A stretch of 64,000 nucleotides of DNA from Gloeocapsopsis dulcis (GTDB lineage Bacteria > Cyanobacteriota > Cyanobacteriia > Cyanobacteriales > Chroococcidiopsidaceae). The stretch is taken from the NCBI RefSeq assembly GCF_032163395.1, contig NZ_CP119968.1, forward strand, positions 4,986,001 to 5,050,000, in the 5' to 3' direction. Shown piece after piece: positions 39,188-49,450 of this stretch. The number at the start of each line of letters is the position of its first letter. Position 1 is the stretch's first letter. The notes under the pieces are model-generated. The model saw only the letters and a program-made list of their open reading frames with translations, was not told where the DNA came from and made no database searches. The position numbers were made by a program, and so were the translations under genes.

Positions 39188-39625
39188 TCAAAGGACTACA
39201 TGGTTTTGTATAAATCTCCAATAACAGATCTTCAGAGCAAATAAATTCACTGTTACAAGTGGAAAACTTATCATTTGATATTGACAGGAGTAGACAAGAT
39301 TGGCTTCATTTTCTGAACAAGAATGATGCAAGTCTGGGGGGGTATTTTGGTCTTGTTCATACCACCATTCGTTGAAGTCCTGAATAATAAAGCCGTGATT
39401 TCTCGCTGTATTAAAAAAATCTGAGAGGTGATGCACAACTGCTGGAATTTCAATCACCTCTTGATTTTTTCTAAAATTAGCTTAGGTACCTTGATATTAT
39501 CTGAATGGATAAAGTCCCGAGATAAAGAAGCATCCGCCTTTAACGAGTACACGGAATGATTCTGAAAAGATAAATGAAAGGTCTTCGATATGTTATAGAA
39601 CGATATTGCAGGTAATTAAAATTGG
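39188..39625 (-). pseudogene. SAM-dependent methyltransferase remnant
   Basis: Fragments in the right order but with stops and shifts can be read. These are VLSHIEDLSFIFSESFRVL, KGGCFFISGLYPF, and VVHHLSDFFNTARNHGFIIQ then DFNEWWYEQD. They match the C-terminal half of a class I methyltransferase of the ubiE/type-11 sort. The SAM-binding half is missing. No intact start or end is present. Confidence 0.65.
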
Positions 39626-39754
39626 CAGACTCATTGCTAAAAATCCATTACTTTGTGATGTCTCCTGTCGTAAACATCACGTTGATTGACTCAAGGAAGG
39701 GTTACAATTTGATGAGTAGAATTGTCCTACCTTTATACCTAGTACTTCATATTT

Positions 39755-40255
39755 TTATTGCACTGTTTGATCGCAGAGCGCAATGGTGAGTAATACTGCT
39801 GCTGCAAGTGCCGCTATTGTCCGAACGTGGTTCCAGATTGTCCAATTGCTCAAGTATTTCGCCCATAGATTGGCACCATCAGGGCTATCTGGTTTAGCGA
39901 TCGCCAGTGCATCATTCAGCGGGACATTGAAGGCGATCGTCACCAGAACAGTGCCAGCGAGATAGAGCAGGCTGCCGATAAGCAAGTAGACAACACTGGG
40001 TTGATGCCACTTTGACAGGGAGACGATCGCCAGAAAGATGCAAGCCGCAGCCGTTCCAAGAAATACCACCATAAACCACGGATTGATCGCCGTGATATTG
40101 ATGGATTGCATGGTGGCAATGCCCTCTGCGGTTGGTTGTTGGGCAAGCGCCTTCATCACAAAGGTGGAGAAGGCAAAGAAAACTCCAGCAATCAGCCCGC
40201 AGCCGATTGCTGCGAAAAGCATTAAAGGGAAGCGCAAGTTGTGAACAGTCACCAT
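39755..40255 (-). CDS. DUF1772 (anthrone-oxygenase-like) membrane protein
   Basis: A 166-residue protein with four hydrophobic helices. Typical motifs are GLIAGVFFAFSTFVMKAL at the N-terminus, and NVPLNDALA and WAKYLSNWTIWNHVRTIAALAAAVLL near the C-terminus. This is the DUF1772/anthrone oxygenase family. The start GTG or ATG near 40255 keeps the first helix. It is 59 bases downstream of the SDR gene on the same strand, so the two may form an operon divergent from the AraC regulator. Confidence 0.87.
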   Translation of the reverse strand: MVTVHNLRFPLMLFAAIGCGLIAGVFFAFSTFVMKALAQQPTAEGIATMQSINITAINPWFMVVFLGTAAACIFLAIVSLSKWHQPSVVYLLIGSLLYLAGTVLVTIAFNVPLNDALAIAKPDSPDGANLWAKYLSNWTIWNHVRTIAALAAAVLLTIALCDQTVQ

Positions 40256-40314
40256 AAAGCCTCTTACGGATTAATGTCAGTTTGACAAACTAGAAAAAGA
40301 CAAAAGAAAAGTTT

Positions 40315-40944
40315 TTAATAAGATACACTCGGTGTTTTATTAAGATACGAATCATCCGCCAATTGCTTCAATATAAAATCAGCGACATCAGCACGCGAGA
40401 TTTTGAGCTTTGATGTCTTGTCGGTGCCTGGAAAGCCGTGCCGGTACTTGCCAGTGCGATTCCCATCTACAAAGGCTCCGGGACGGATAATTGTCCAATC
40501 CAGGTGGCTTTGCTTAACATAGCTCTCTTGCCTTTCATGATCTGCAAACACGTCCCGTAGGAGAGTTCCAAACATAATGTACTTCCAGAAAAAGTTTAGA
40601 TTTCCCCAACTATCTCCTGCCCCAAGCGTTGTTTGGCAGATAAAACGTCGGATACCTGCTTTCTCCATGGCGCGAATAATCTGTCGCGTCCCCTCTGACC
40701 TAGTTGTCCCCTTCCTTTCTCCACCTGACCCAAGTACACACAGCACTGCATCTTGACCTTGCACCGCCTTTTCCACAGATGCGAGATCCATAACATCGCC
40801 CTGAGTGATCTTTAGATGTGCGTGCTTGATGTCGAGCTTCGCAGGATCGCGTGCAAACGCCGTAACCATGTGTCCCTGCTCAAGAGCCTGCTCGACAACC
40901 TGGCGACCGATACTACCCGTTGATCCAAAAACAAGCAGCTTCAT
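40315..40944 (-). CDS. NAD(P)H-binding atypical SDR reductase
   Basis: A 209-residue Rossmann-fold protein. The N-terminal MKLLVFGSTGSIGRQVVEQA is the NAD(P)-binding GxxGxxG motif. QGDVMDLASVEKAVQGQDAVL and WTIIRPGAFVDG are typical of the NAD(P)H-binding (NmrA/YwnB-like) group. The start at 40944 fits the Rossmann strand. It lies next to a DUF1772 gene and opposite an AraC-type regulator, which probably controls both. Confidence 0.87.
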   Translation of the reverse strand: MKLLVFGSTGSIGRQVVEQALEQGHMVTAFARDPAKLDIKHAHLKITQGDVMDLASVEKAVQGQDAVLCVLGSGGERKGTTRSEGTRQIIRAMEKAGIRRFICQTTLGAGDSWGNLNFFWKYIMFGTLLRDVFADHERQESYVKQSHLDWTIIRPGAFVDGNRTGKYRHGFPGTDKTSKLKISRADVADFILKQLADDSYLNKTPSVSY

Positions 40945-41093
40945 CTTCTCTATCTTCTTCCTGATCAACTACCCTTCCAGCTTAGGTAAATGACCGATGC
41001 TCAGCTATCTAATTCTTGTGCCACTGTCAAAATCTTGCGGTCAGTTTTCAGCCAGCTCGACGGAAGGTATCCTGTAAATAGAGTTGAAACGAG

Positions 41094-41987
41094 ATGAATT
41101 GGGTTTGCATCATGAAATCTCCTGCTAACTATCAGCTTGAATGTACCCGCTTGCCCATTTTGTCGAGTCGAAACCAGGGTTGGGAAAATATTTTGGTCGA
41201 GCAATTTCAACATCCTGCGGGGGAGGGGAAAACTTATTACAGCGAGGAACATTCGATTTGTTTTTCTCTTGCTCCGCGTCCAGTACACTTGTTACAAACT
41301 CAAGGAGACAAGACTCGCACGGGATTATACGCCAAGGGCGACTTTTGCCTCACGCCTGCCAAGATGCCGTTTTTTGCCCGTTGGGATAGTGAGGATCGCT
41401 TTTTGCAGATTCGGATTACATCTCAGTTTATCCAAAGTGTTGCTGGAGAAACCATCGATACTAATCCCGATCACCTGGAATTACTCCCCGAATTTCGGAC
41501 TCGCGATCCCCAAATTGAGGCGATCAGCATGTTGCTTTTAGTTGAGCTAAAACAAGAAAACTTAGGCGGAAAGCTCTACATCGATTCATTGGCAAATGTA
41601 TTAGCTGTGCATTTGCTCAGACAATACGCGGCTACCAAACCTCACCTTAGAGTCTACGCAGGTGGATTACCCCAACGTCAACTCCTGCAAGTCTTAGACT
41701 ACATCAACGACCATTTGAATCAAGACATCAAGCTTGCAGATTTAGCCGCTTTACTGGATATGAGTCAGTTTCATTTCAGCCATTTATTTAAGCAGTCGCT
41801 CGGCACGTCACCTTACCAATATCTGCTTCAGCAACGCATAGAACGGGCAAAGCAGTTGTTGAAACACAGCGATCGCGCCATTATAGATATTGCCTTCCTA
41901 TGTGGATTCAACAGCCACAGCCATTTAAGTAAGCAGTTTCGGCAATTGACAGGCATGACGCCCAAAGATTACAGAGCCTTGAAATAA
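41094..41987 (+). CDS. AraC family transcriptional regulator
   Basis: A 297-residue regulator. The C-terminal 100 residues carry the two AraC helix-turn-helices: DIKLADLAALLDMSQFHFSHLFKQSLG and IDIAFLCGFNSHSHLSKQFRQLTGMTPKDYR. The N-terminal effector domain is variable. An ATG six codons later (41112) is also possible. It is divergent from the SDR-DUF1772 pair, with a 149-base shared upstream region, which suggests that it regulates them. Confidence 0.9.
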   Translation: MNWVCIMKSPANYQLECTRLPILSSRNQGWENILVEQFQHPAGEGKTYYSEEHSICFSLAPRPVHLLQTQGDKTRTGLYAKGDFCLTPAKMPFFARWDSEDRFLQIRITSQFIQSVAGETIDTNPDHLELLPEFRTRDPQIEAISMLLLVELKQENLGGKLYIDSLANVLAVHLLRQYAATKPHLRVYAGGLPQRQLLQVLDYINDHLNQDIKLADLAALLDMSQFHFSHLFKQSLGTSPYQYLLQQRIERAKQLLKHSDRAIIDIAFLCGFNSHSHLSKQFRQLTGMTPKDYRALK

Positions 41988-42171
41988 GGCAGAAACAGCA
42001 GTCTTCAACCCAAAAAGCCCAGTCTTCGTCTTGACAAGTAATCAATAAGAGATGAAAGGTACTTATCACTTCATCTGGGCAAAGTGCTCTAACAGTAAAA
42101 CAACCTTACCTTGTTTCCATTGTACTTTAGCGATCGCTCGCCTGAATAATCACAAATTGCACGCTAACTTG

Positions 42172-42939
42172 TTACAGCATTTTTTCAAGGAATTGCTTGG
42201 CACGGTTGCTTTGTGGCTTATTAAAAAACTCTTTTGGTGTTGCGTCTTCGGCTAGGCGTCCTTGATCTAGAAATAAAATTCGGTGGGCAACTTCTCTAGC
42301 AAAACCCATTTCATGGGTCACAATCGCCATTGTAATTCCTGTTTGAGTCAAGTCTTTCATCACTTCCAACACTTCTTTCACCATTTCAGGATCGAGGGCA
42401 GATGTTGGTTCATCAAACAGCATCACTTGTGGTTTCATTGCTAAAGAACGGGCGATCGCTACCCTTTGTTTTTGTCCTCCCGATAGTTTAGAAGGGTAAA
42501 CATTAGCTTTTTCAGCTAACCCCACTTTGTTTAATAAATCCAGCGCTTCTTGTCGCGCCACACCTTTATCAACGTGCTTGACTTTCATAGGCGCATACGT
42601 CACATTATCAAGCACAGTTTTGTGTGGAAACAAATGAAAGTGTTGAAACACCATTCCCACATTCTGGCGAATCTTCATGATGTCACATTTACGCGATGTA
42701 ATATCTACACCATCAATATAAATTTTCCCTAATGTTGGCGTTTCTAATAAATTCATACAGCGCAGGAATGTTGATTTTCCTGAACCTGAAGGACCAATAA
42801 TTGCAACAACTTCACCTTTATTAACTTTGGTAGAAATTCCTTGTAAAACTTTGAGGTTACCAAAAGATTTGTGCAAGTCTTCAACATCAACCGCAACATC
42901 AACTGCTACGTTGTAATCTTCTTTCAAGTGCATATCCAC
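42172..42939 (-). CDS. Polar amino acid ABC transporter, ATP-binding protein
   Basis: A 255-residue GlnQ-type ATPase. Walker [16 protein letters not shown], the Q-loop [15 protein letters not shown], signature [16 protein letters not shown] and Walker [14 protein letters not shown] are all present, as is the switch histidine (VTHEMGFA). It energises uptake by the fused binding-protein/permease encoded just upstream. Its start overlaps the upstream gene by 41 bases, so translation is coupled. A later start before [11 protein letters not shown] is possible. Confidence 0.95.
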   Translation of the reverse strand: MDMHLKEDYNVAVDVAVDVEDLHKSFGNLKVLQGISTKVNKGEVVAIIGPSGSGKSTFLRCMNLLETPTLGKIYIDGVDITSRKCDIMKIRQNVGMVFQHFHLFPHKTVLDNVTYAPMKVKHVDKGVARQEALDLLNKVGLAEKANVYPSKLSGGQKQRVAIARSLAMKPQVMLFDEPTSALDPEMVKEVLEVMKDLTQTGITMAIVTHEMGFAREVAHRILFLDQGRLAEDATPKEFFNKPQSNRAKQFLEKML

Positions 42940-44362
42940 CCCAAGTTAAACTCATGACCATTAAATAGTAAATAACGCCAGCAACTATCAGTGGTTCAAA
43001 GTAAATATACCTTTCTGCACCAACAATTTGAGCGCGACGTAATAAATCTGCTACACCAATTGTAGATACTAAAGCTGAATCTTTGAGTAAGGCGATACTT
43101 TCATTCACCAATGCAGGCAAAATATTTTTAATTGCCTGGGGTAAGATAATATCTAACATCATTGGTCGGTAAGGAACACCTAGAGAAAGTGCAGCTTCAC
43201 GTTGTCCTTTATCAACTGCTAGAATACCACCGCGAATTGTTTCAGAAATATATGCACCAGAATTAAGCGTAAACGTAATGACCCCAGCTAATAATGCAGG
43301 GATATTGTAACCCGTGATTTGCGGTGTGGCATAATAAACTAAAGCTATTTGCAATAGTAGTGGTGTACCGCGAAAAATAGAGGTGTAAGCTGTTGCAAAC
43401 CACACCAATGGTTTGAACGTAGAAATTTTAAATAGCGAAAGAATTGTTCCCCAGATAAAACCTAAAATTGCAGATAACGCGGTAAATTGTAAAGTAACTA
43501 AAATCCCTCGTAAAATAAACGGAATACTTGGGGCAATTCGCACAAAAGAAAAGGTAGAGTCACTTGCCGTTGCAGTTGTTTCAGGTTCACCACCAAACCA
43601 TTTGTTAACTAACCTGTCAATTTCTCCACTACTTTGCATTTGTTGTAAAACGCGGTTGAAGTCAGCAACTAGCGGCGATCCTCTTGAAAATGCGATCGCT
43701 GAACCGGCTTCGCCAGTATTCTCAATTGTATTAAATTCTAAGTCTGGGTTGTTGGCAATAAAACCTGCAGCGATCGTATCTTCAATAATTGCCGCATCAA
43801 TGCGCTTTGATTTTACTTCTTGGATGATTTCGCCGGTGCGATTAAGAGGAACAATTGTGACACCTTTAAATTCTTTTGCGGCTGTTTCTTGAGTCGAACC
43901 AAGTTGAACGCCAACTCTTTTTCCTGCTAAATCTTCTGGTTGCTGGAGATTGCTACCATTAAGGGCAACAATTGTATTTTTTGCTTCGTAGTAAATATCA
44001 GAAAAATCTACATTTTGTCGGCGTTCCTCTGTCGGTGTCATCCCCGCCATCGCAAAGTCTGCGCGTTGCGATTGTAAAGCAGGTATTATACCACTAAAAT
44101 CTGTATCTTGAATTTTTAATTCAAATTCTAATTCCTGAGCAATATAATTTGCAATATCAACATCAAAACCAATGATTTCATTTCCAGCCGCTGTATCTCT
44201 GAATTCGTAGGGTGGGTAATCTGCTGAAGTTACCATTACCAAAGTACGCCCAGCATATTCTGTTTGAGCGGCGATTCTGTTATTTATGCCATCACTAACG
44301 ACAATAAACAAGGCAACGATTGCTGCAAATGAAATCGTAAATAATAACCTAAGTTTTTTCAT
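42899..44362 (-). CDS. Polar amino acid ABC transporter, fused binding protein and permease
   Basis: A 487-residue fusion. A signal-anchor ([17 protein letters not shown]) is followed by a type 3 periplasmic binding domain (about 35-270; [35 protein letters not shown]). A HisM/GlnP-type permease domain follows from about 280 ([20 protein letters not shown], the EAA loop [22 protein letters not shown]). One polypeptide thus carries capture and channel functions. The ATPase gene follows with an overlap. The amino acid substrate (polar, His/Gln/Arg type) is not fixed by sequence alone. Confidence 0.93.
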   Translation of the reverse strand: MKKLRLLFTISFAAIVALFIVVSDGINNRIAAQTEYAGRTLVMVTSADYPPYEFRDTAAGNEIIGFDVDIANYIAQELEFELKIQDTDFSGIIPALQSQRADFAMAGMTPTEERRQNVDFSDIYYEAKNTIVALNGSNLQQPEDLAGKRVGVQLGSTQETAAKEFKGVTIVPLNRTGEIIQEVKSKRIDAAIIEDTIAAGFIANNPDLEFNTIENTGEAGSAIAFSRGSPLVADFNRVLQQMQSSGEIDRLVNKWFGGEPETTATASDSTFSFVRIAPSIPFILRGILVTLQFTALSAILGFIWGTILSLFKISTFKPLVWFATAYTSIFRGTPLLLQIALVYYATPQITGYNIPALLAGVITFTLNSGAYISETIRGGILAVDKGQREAALSLGVPYRPMMLDIILPQAIKNILPALVNESIALLKDSALVSTIGVADLLRRAQIVGAERYIYFEPLIVAGVIYYLMVMSLTWGGYALERRLQRSS

Positions 44363-44510
44363 TGTAAGTAGCTTACTGCAGCAGCAATTTATCTGCTAAT
44401 TTGTATATGCAATTCTATAGATACATAAAAAGTTATAGAATTATCACTCTGTCAATTGTATTTTTATTAACAATTTTTCATTAAAATAAACTACTTATTG
44501 CGATGAGGCA

Positions 44511-44569
44511 CTAGCGATCGCACTGAAAGAGTAGGTAGCAGTGATTGATGATTGTAGTGCGATCGCTAG
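44511..44569. repeat. HIP1-containing inverted repeat
   Basis: CTAGCGATCGCACT (44511-44524) and AGTGCGATCGCTAG (44556-44569) are perfect 14-bp complements, each centred on the HIP1 octamer, separated by 31 bases. It lies between the ABC operon start and the end of the aldo/keto reductase gene. No T-run is present. It may be an operator, hairpin or element end. Confidence 0.6.
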
Positions 44570-44609
44570 CTTGGTTTTTGGTAATTGTCACTGCTACTAT
44601 TTATTTCAT

Positions 44610-45551
44610 CTAAGAACGAGTTGCTAAATCTAATTGCGTAAATTCGTCCTCACTAAGCTTCCAGCCTAGCGCCCCAGCATTTTGTTTGACTTGCGCTGCT
44701 GTTTTTGCACCAGCGATTGGGATAACATTACCTTGAGCGATTAACCAATTAAGCGCGACTTGCGCAGGAGTGTGATCGCGTTTTGCACCGATTTGGCGCA
44801 GCAACGATAATACTGGTTCTAGTTTTCGCAAACCGTCTTTACTAAAACGCGGATCAATTCTCCGCGCACCAGTAGGAGTTTCAGTATTGTCTGCCGAGTA
44901 TTTACCTGAGAGTAAACCTTGTGCTAAAGGGCTGTACGCCAAAATTGTTACGCCCAATTCTTTTGCTGTATCAAGGATACCATTCGTCTCAATTTGTCGT
45001 GTAATGAGCGAGTAGCGCACTTGATTTACTGCCAAATGTACGCCGCGTCTAGCAAGTAACTCGTGGGCTTCGCGCATTTGTTCTGCAGAATAGTTGCTAA
45101 CACCTACAGCTTCAATTCTGCCGCGTTGCACCTCATCAGCTAAAGTGTTCATTAGTGTTTCTTGACTAAGTAAGAAAGTAAAAGGCCAATGCACTTGATA
45201 CAGTGGTACTTTTTGTAATTGCAGGCGTTTTAAACTATCCGTCAAAGCATCCGATACTGATTGACCTGTAAATCGCCAAGGAAAGGGAGCAAATTTAGTT
45301 GCAATCTGTACTGGTTGCGTTGTTTGCTGCAGAAATTGTGCTAGAAACTCTTCTGACTGTCCAAATCCGTAAATCTCAGCAGTATCAAAGAAGGTTGTTC
45401 CAGCTTCTAAAGCAGCTTTAAAAGCTTCTCGTAGTTGATTGACATCGTAGTCACTACCGTAATTCCAAAAGAGTTTATCGCCCCAAGCCCATGTACCAAT
45501 ACACAAGGGTGTTACTGCTGGACCATTTTGTCCTAATCTAATTGTTTCCAC
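44610..45551 (-). CDS. Aldo/keto reductase
   Basis: A 313-residue TIM-barrel NADPH oxidoreductase. Catalytic Asp/Tyr lie in FFDTAEIYGFGQSEEFLAQF, the lysine in IATKFAPFPW and the His in VPLYQVHWPF. The C-terminal NWLIAQGNVIPIAGAKTAAQ binds NADPH. It reduces aldehydes or ketones, perhaps as stress protection. It stands alone. Confidence 0.9.
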   Translation of the reverse strand: METIRLGQNGPAVTPLCIGTWAWGDKLFWNYGSDYDVNQLREAFKAALEAGTTFFDTAEIYGFGQSEEFLAQFLQQTTQPVQIATKFAPFPWRFTGQSVSDALTDSLKRLQLQKVPLYQVHWPFTFLLSQETLMNTLADEVQRGRIEAVGVSNYSAEQMREAHELLARRGVHLAVNQVRYSLITRQIETNGILDTAKELGVTILAYSPLAQGLLSGKYSADNTETPTGARRIDPRFSKDGLRKLEPVLSLLRQIGAKRDHTPAQVALNWLIAQGNVIPIAGAKTAAQVKQNAGALGWKLSEDEFTQLDLATRS

Positions 45552-45759
45552 TTGCTATAACTTCTTTACACTTCTTTACATTCTTCTAGTGTATCGTTGT
45601 GAATTGCGGTTAGCCTACTTACCAGTCAGACTGATAATTGCGATCGCATTTTACGTAAGTTTTGTATTTGACAATGAAGACTTAAGATAATTCATCCAGC
45701 GCTATCAATTAAATCAACGCAAGCAGCTAAAAAACGCTTTGGATCATTTATCCAATTAT

Positions 45760-45791
45760 TAAGGTATGAGTCATTTTGACGTACTCCTCCA
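45760..45791 (-). ncRNA. Predicted omega-RNA end and guide segment of the TnpB element
   Basis: The right end of the element reads GGAGGAGTACGTCAA on the minus strand and stops at about 45776. In IS200/IS605 TnpB systems the omega-RNA runs across the 3' end of tnpB and uses the flanking 15-20 bases as guide. Here the guide would be the minus-strand sequence just below 45776. The stem CCACTACAGC...TTAGTGG overlaps the stop codon. Placement is inference from family rules. Confidence 0.4.
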
Positions 45792-47072
45792 CTAAGCTGC
45801 TGTAGTGGGGGATTCTTGGAGGATTCTCACCCTTACTGGCTGCGTCAAGCAGACCCTAGACACTCCGCTTAAATCAGCTTCGTGCTTACTTTTTCTCAAA
45901 ATATTTGCTGCACCATTCGCGTCACTGGAAATTAAATGACCTTCTTTAGTCCTATACAACCCACGTTTAATCCGCTGACCGCTGAATTTAGCAGTGGTGG
46001 GATTATCGGCATTGTAAATAGGCAGTGGGTCATTATCCAAAAAACTCGATTTAGAAGTGTAGCTTTCTTCCTGTTCAACATAATTAATCCCATACCGAGC
46101 GCAGAGGCTTTCCAGCTTGGCTCTCAGGGTAAAGATTGGAATACAGCTAAAGTTTTGATTGTTGCGAGTCCCCAAATTTATTCCTTGCTTAAGGGTTGGG
46201 TTGTATCCCACAACGACAGTTCCAATTTGACGTTGAATACAGAAATCAATAATATACCTAGCAGATTTGCTCAGGTAATCTCTAACCTGATTGTTGCGTC
46301 GATAAGACAATCAAGCTTGTTGTTTGGTCAGCCCTTTAATTCCTTGTTTGTCTTTGTCAGAGCGAAGGTGAGAGATTCTTTTATTAAACCACTGGTTAAC
46401 CGATTTAAGGTGTTTACCATCAATAATCAAAGATTCTCCAGTAGTGCTGACTACAGTAGCCAGATTATCAAGCCCAAAGTCAATACCAATCGCAGCAGAA
46501 GAGCTAGTTTCTACTATTTCATTTTGTCCTTCATATACAAATGCAACATCAAAAAAATGTCCTCGCTGTTTTGGAAGTATGCGGATTTCCTTAATCCGAA
46601 ACTGCCTAATGTTTTCAGGAACCGAAATATAGACAGAGCCTTGATCGCGCCTGAATTGCCTAGAAGTTGGAATCAAGAACTTCCAATCATCTTTAGCAAA
46701 ATTATGTCGCGCTCTAATTGGTATAACCAAAGGAAAGAAACCGTCTTTTGGCAAGTATTTAGGAACTTGTACAATAGCTGTATAACTTCCTTCTTGTCTC
46801 ATAGACAAGAGCTTAAAGAAAGCCTTAAAGCATCTGTCTACATACTTAAGAGTTTGTTGAGCGCAATCTGTAGCCAACAATTGATAATTTTCGTTTTGCT
46901 TGCACAAATGATATGCGGACTCATAAGACAGATACTTTCTTTCCTGAAAGAAGTATTGTCTCACCGTATAAAGACCCACGTTAAACAGGTTTTTAGACAG
47001 GTGGCACAAAGTTTTCAGAATCTCTTGAGAGGACTCCTCCAGCTTAAGTGCGACGGTTTGAGTCAACAACAT
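45792..47072 (-). pseudogene. TnpB (IS200/IS605 family) with in-frame TGA
   Basis: One frame covers a full-length TnpB of about 425 residues but is cut by a single TGA at 46311-46313, within GLTKQQA(stop)LSYRRNNQVRDYL. A CGA arginine codon is expected there. Catalytic residues are in place on both sides: AIGIDFGLDNLATV (first Asp), YVEQEESYTSKSSF (Glu) and SSDANGAANIL (last Asp). The start is set at MLLTQTVALKLEE, and an earlier one at 47159 is possible. No TnpA lies nearby. The zinc-finger cysteines normally found near SYTSKSS...are not obvious, which is odd. Confidence 0.82.
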
Positions 47073-47195
47073 CCAAATTTCCCGCTGATTTGCACAAATC
47101 CTAGCGGTTGACGTGTTGGAGTCAAGTATATTGGCTCCAAATTCCCCATCCCGCCACATCGAAGATTAGCGGGAGTATCCTTTGGAGAAGAAAAG

Positions 47196-48641
47196 ATGGC
47201 AAAGGTTTCATTTGAGCATCCTCCTAAAATTAACCTTTTAACAATGTTTCGGCTGGGCTTATTTCAGATGGGATTAGGCATTATGTCGATCCTGACACTG
47301 GGGGTACTCAACCGAATCATGATTAATGAGCTGGTTATCCCTGCAACTGTAGTCGCGGCGACAATTGCAATGCATCAATTTGTTGCCCCTGCGCGATTAT
47401 GGTTTGGGCAGTTGTCGGATGCTAAAAAGATTGGTGGAACACACCGTACTGGCTATGTCTGGATTGGTGCAGCGTTATTTGCGATCGCGTCTTTTCTTGC
47501 AGTACAAGTCACTTGGCAGTTGGGAAATAGTGTCTACTCGCAAGGTTGGACACTTCAAACTTATAGCTGGGTAGCACTGTTAGCAGGGATTTTTGCTTTA
47601 TATGGGTTAGCACTGAGTTCGAGTTCTACACCTTTCGCTGCACTGCTTGTCGATATTTCGGATGAGGAAAATCGTTCTCAACTTGTTGGTATTGTCTGGT
47701 CAATGCTCATGGTAGGTATTGTCATTGGGGCAATCATTAGTGCTAGATTACTCCCTGCACCGACAACTTGCCAGGAAACAGCAGTCTCTACTGTTTCTAT
47801 CTTCAGCGATCCCCAAAGTTTAGCGCTCTTGCAAAATGCAATCAACCGCTTGTTTTTACTATTACCTGCGGTTGTTTTTGGTTTGGCAGTCTTATCTACG
47901 TTTGGTGTTGAAAAAAAGTATTCACGTTACACATCGCGTTCAACTGTAGCAGAGCGAGAAGATAAAGTGACCTTGCCACGCGCCTTGAAAGTACTGAGTG
48001 CTAGTCGTCAAACAGGGTTATTTTTCTCTTTTTTACTCATCATGACCATTAGCTTATTTATGCAAGAAGCTGTCATGGAACCTTATGGTGGAGAAGTTTT
48101 TGGCATGTGTGTCTCGGAGACTACGCGGCTAAATGCGTTTTGGGGAACGGGAACACTGTTAGGTATTAGCTGTACTGGCTTCTTGATTGTGCCACGGATT
48201 GGTAAGCAAAAAACTGCTCAGTTGGGCTGTCTTACGGTTGCGATGTCTTTAGTATTGGTTGTAATATCAGGGTTCAGTGCAAATCCTCAGATGTTACAAG
48301 GAGCGTTGCTCTTATTTGGTTTAGCCTCTGGCGTGACAACGACAGGAGCAATTAGTCTGATGCTTGATTTAACCGCAGCAGAAACCGCAGGAACATTTAT
48401 TGGTGCGTGGGGATTGGCACAAGCGATCGCACGGGCGGTGGCGACTGTAACGGGTGGTGCAGTTTTGGACATTGGCAAACAGCTATTTACTGAGCGTGTC
48501 CTCGCATATGGCTTGGTGTTTACATTACAAGCGTGTGGTATGATTCTTGCGATCTGGTTTCTCAACCGTGTTGATGTCACAGAATTTCGCTCAAATGCTA
48601 AACAAGCGATCGCCTCAATATTGGAGAATGAATTAGATTGA
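47196..48641 (+). CDS. PucC/BCD-family (chlorophyll-delivery) MFS protein
   Basis: A 481-residue membrane protein with about 12 helices of the BCD/PucC group. MFRLGLFQMGLGIMSILTLG, VLNRIMINELVIPATVVAA, RLWFGQLSDAKKIGGTHRTGYVW and VDISDEENRSQLVGIVWSML are family motifs. Relatives LhaA and PucC assist assembly of chlorophyll-binding complexes. Translation of the next gene overlaps its stop by four bases (TTGA), so the pair is an operon. Confidence 0.9.
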   Translation: MAKVSFEHPPKINLLTMFRLGLFQMGLGIMSILTLGVLNRIMINELVIPATVVAATIAMHQFVAPARLWFGQLSDAKKIGGTHRTGYVWIGAALFAIASFLAVQVTWQLGNSVYSQGWTLQTYSWVALLAGIFALYGLALSSSSTPFAALLVDISDEENRSQLVGIVWSMLMVGIVIGAIISARLLPAPTTCQETAVSTVSIFSDPQSLALLQNAINRLFLLLPAVVFGLAVLSTFGVEKKYSRYTSRSTVAEREDKVTLPRALKVLSASRQTGLFFSFLLIMTISLFMQEAVMEPYGGEVFGMCVSETTRLNAFWGTGTLLGISCTGFLIVPRIGKQKTAQLGCLTVAMSLVLVVISGFSANPQMLQGALLLFGLASGVTTTGAISLMLDLTAAETAGTFIGAWGLAQAIARAVATVTGGAVLDIGKQLFTERVLAYGLVFTLQACGMILAIWFLNRVDVTEFRSNAKQAIASILENELD

Positions 48642-49450
48642 ATACTGATTTTTGGACATCAATTCTCGACTTTGCGCAAGCAACAACCCAGCACGTAGGA
48701 ACGCAACTGCTGCAAGACTTTGGACACGTACAAGCGTCACAAAAAGCTGATGGAAGTTTAGTCACGCAATCGGATAAATGGGCAGATCGAGAATTTCGCG
48801 AGGCGATCGCAACTCATTTTCCTGAACACGGTATTTTAAGTGAGGAAGGCGATCAAACTTTTCCTGGAACTGAGTGGTGTTGGGTCATTGATCCCCTCGA
48901 TGGGACAACAAATTTTACTCGGGGAATTCCGCTATGGGCAATTTCCCTCGGTTTGCTTTATCAAGGAACTCCTGTTTTTGGCTGTATCTATTTACCATCA
49001 CTTGATCAAGTCTTTCATGGCTTTTTCCCAGGAGAATCACAATTGGTTATGCCTACTGGGGCTTATCTCAATCACAGTCCAATCCACAGTAGTACAGATG
49101 CTCCGAGTTCTAATCACTTTTTTAGCTTGTGTGCGCGGAGTACATCGGTTATTCAACCAGGCTTTCCCTGTAAAATTCGGATGCTCGGCGTAGCGAGTTA
49201 CAATTTTCTCACAGTTGCCGCTGGAACAACGCTAGGTGCGGTTGAAGCAACGCCCAAAGTGTGGGATCTTGCTGGTGCTTGGGTAATTGTGAAAGCGGCA
49301 GGTGGCGCTTGGGTATCACTGCATTCGCAACCTCTGTTTCCGCTACAACCTGATAAAGATTATGGCGATCGCTCTTTTCCTACTTTAGTGGTTAGCCGCC
49401 CTGAATTAGTACCAGTTTTTCGCCCATTTATGCAAAAAATCGCACATTAA
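48638..49450 (+). CDS. Inositol monophosphatase family protein
   Basis: A 270-residue Mg2+/Li+-sensitive phosphatase. Motif 1 is ATHFPEHGILSEEGDQ, motif 2 WVIDPLDGTTNFTRG (metal-binding DPxDGT), and the C-terminal motif VWDLAGAWVIVKAAGG. Substrates in the family include inositol phosphate, histidinol phosphate and others. A TTG start overlaps the pucC-like stop codon by four bases. No ATG is available until well inside. The TTG is preceded by GGAG (TTGGAGAATG) about 13 bases upstream. Confidence 0.9.
   Translation: MNTDFWTSILDFAQATTQHVGTQLLQDFGHVQASQKADGSLVTQSDKWADREFREAIATHFPEHGILSEEGDQTFPGTEWCWVIDPLDGTTNFTRGIPLWAISLGLLYQGTPVFGCIYLPSLDQVFHGFFPGESQLVMPTGAYLNHSPIHSSTDAPSSNHFFSLCARSTSVIQPGFPCKIRMLGVASYNFLTVAAGTTLGAVEATPKVWDLAGAWVIVKAAGGAWVSLHSQPLFPLQPDKDYGDRSFPTLVVSRPELVPVFRPFMQKIAH

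Noticed and set aside
45936-47111. Long + strand open frame of 391 codons opposite TnpB
   Set aside because: It is the antisense of TnpB. The sense strand shows the RuvC motifs, while this frame has no recognisable domain.
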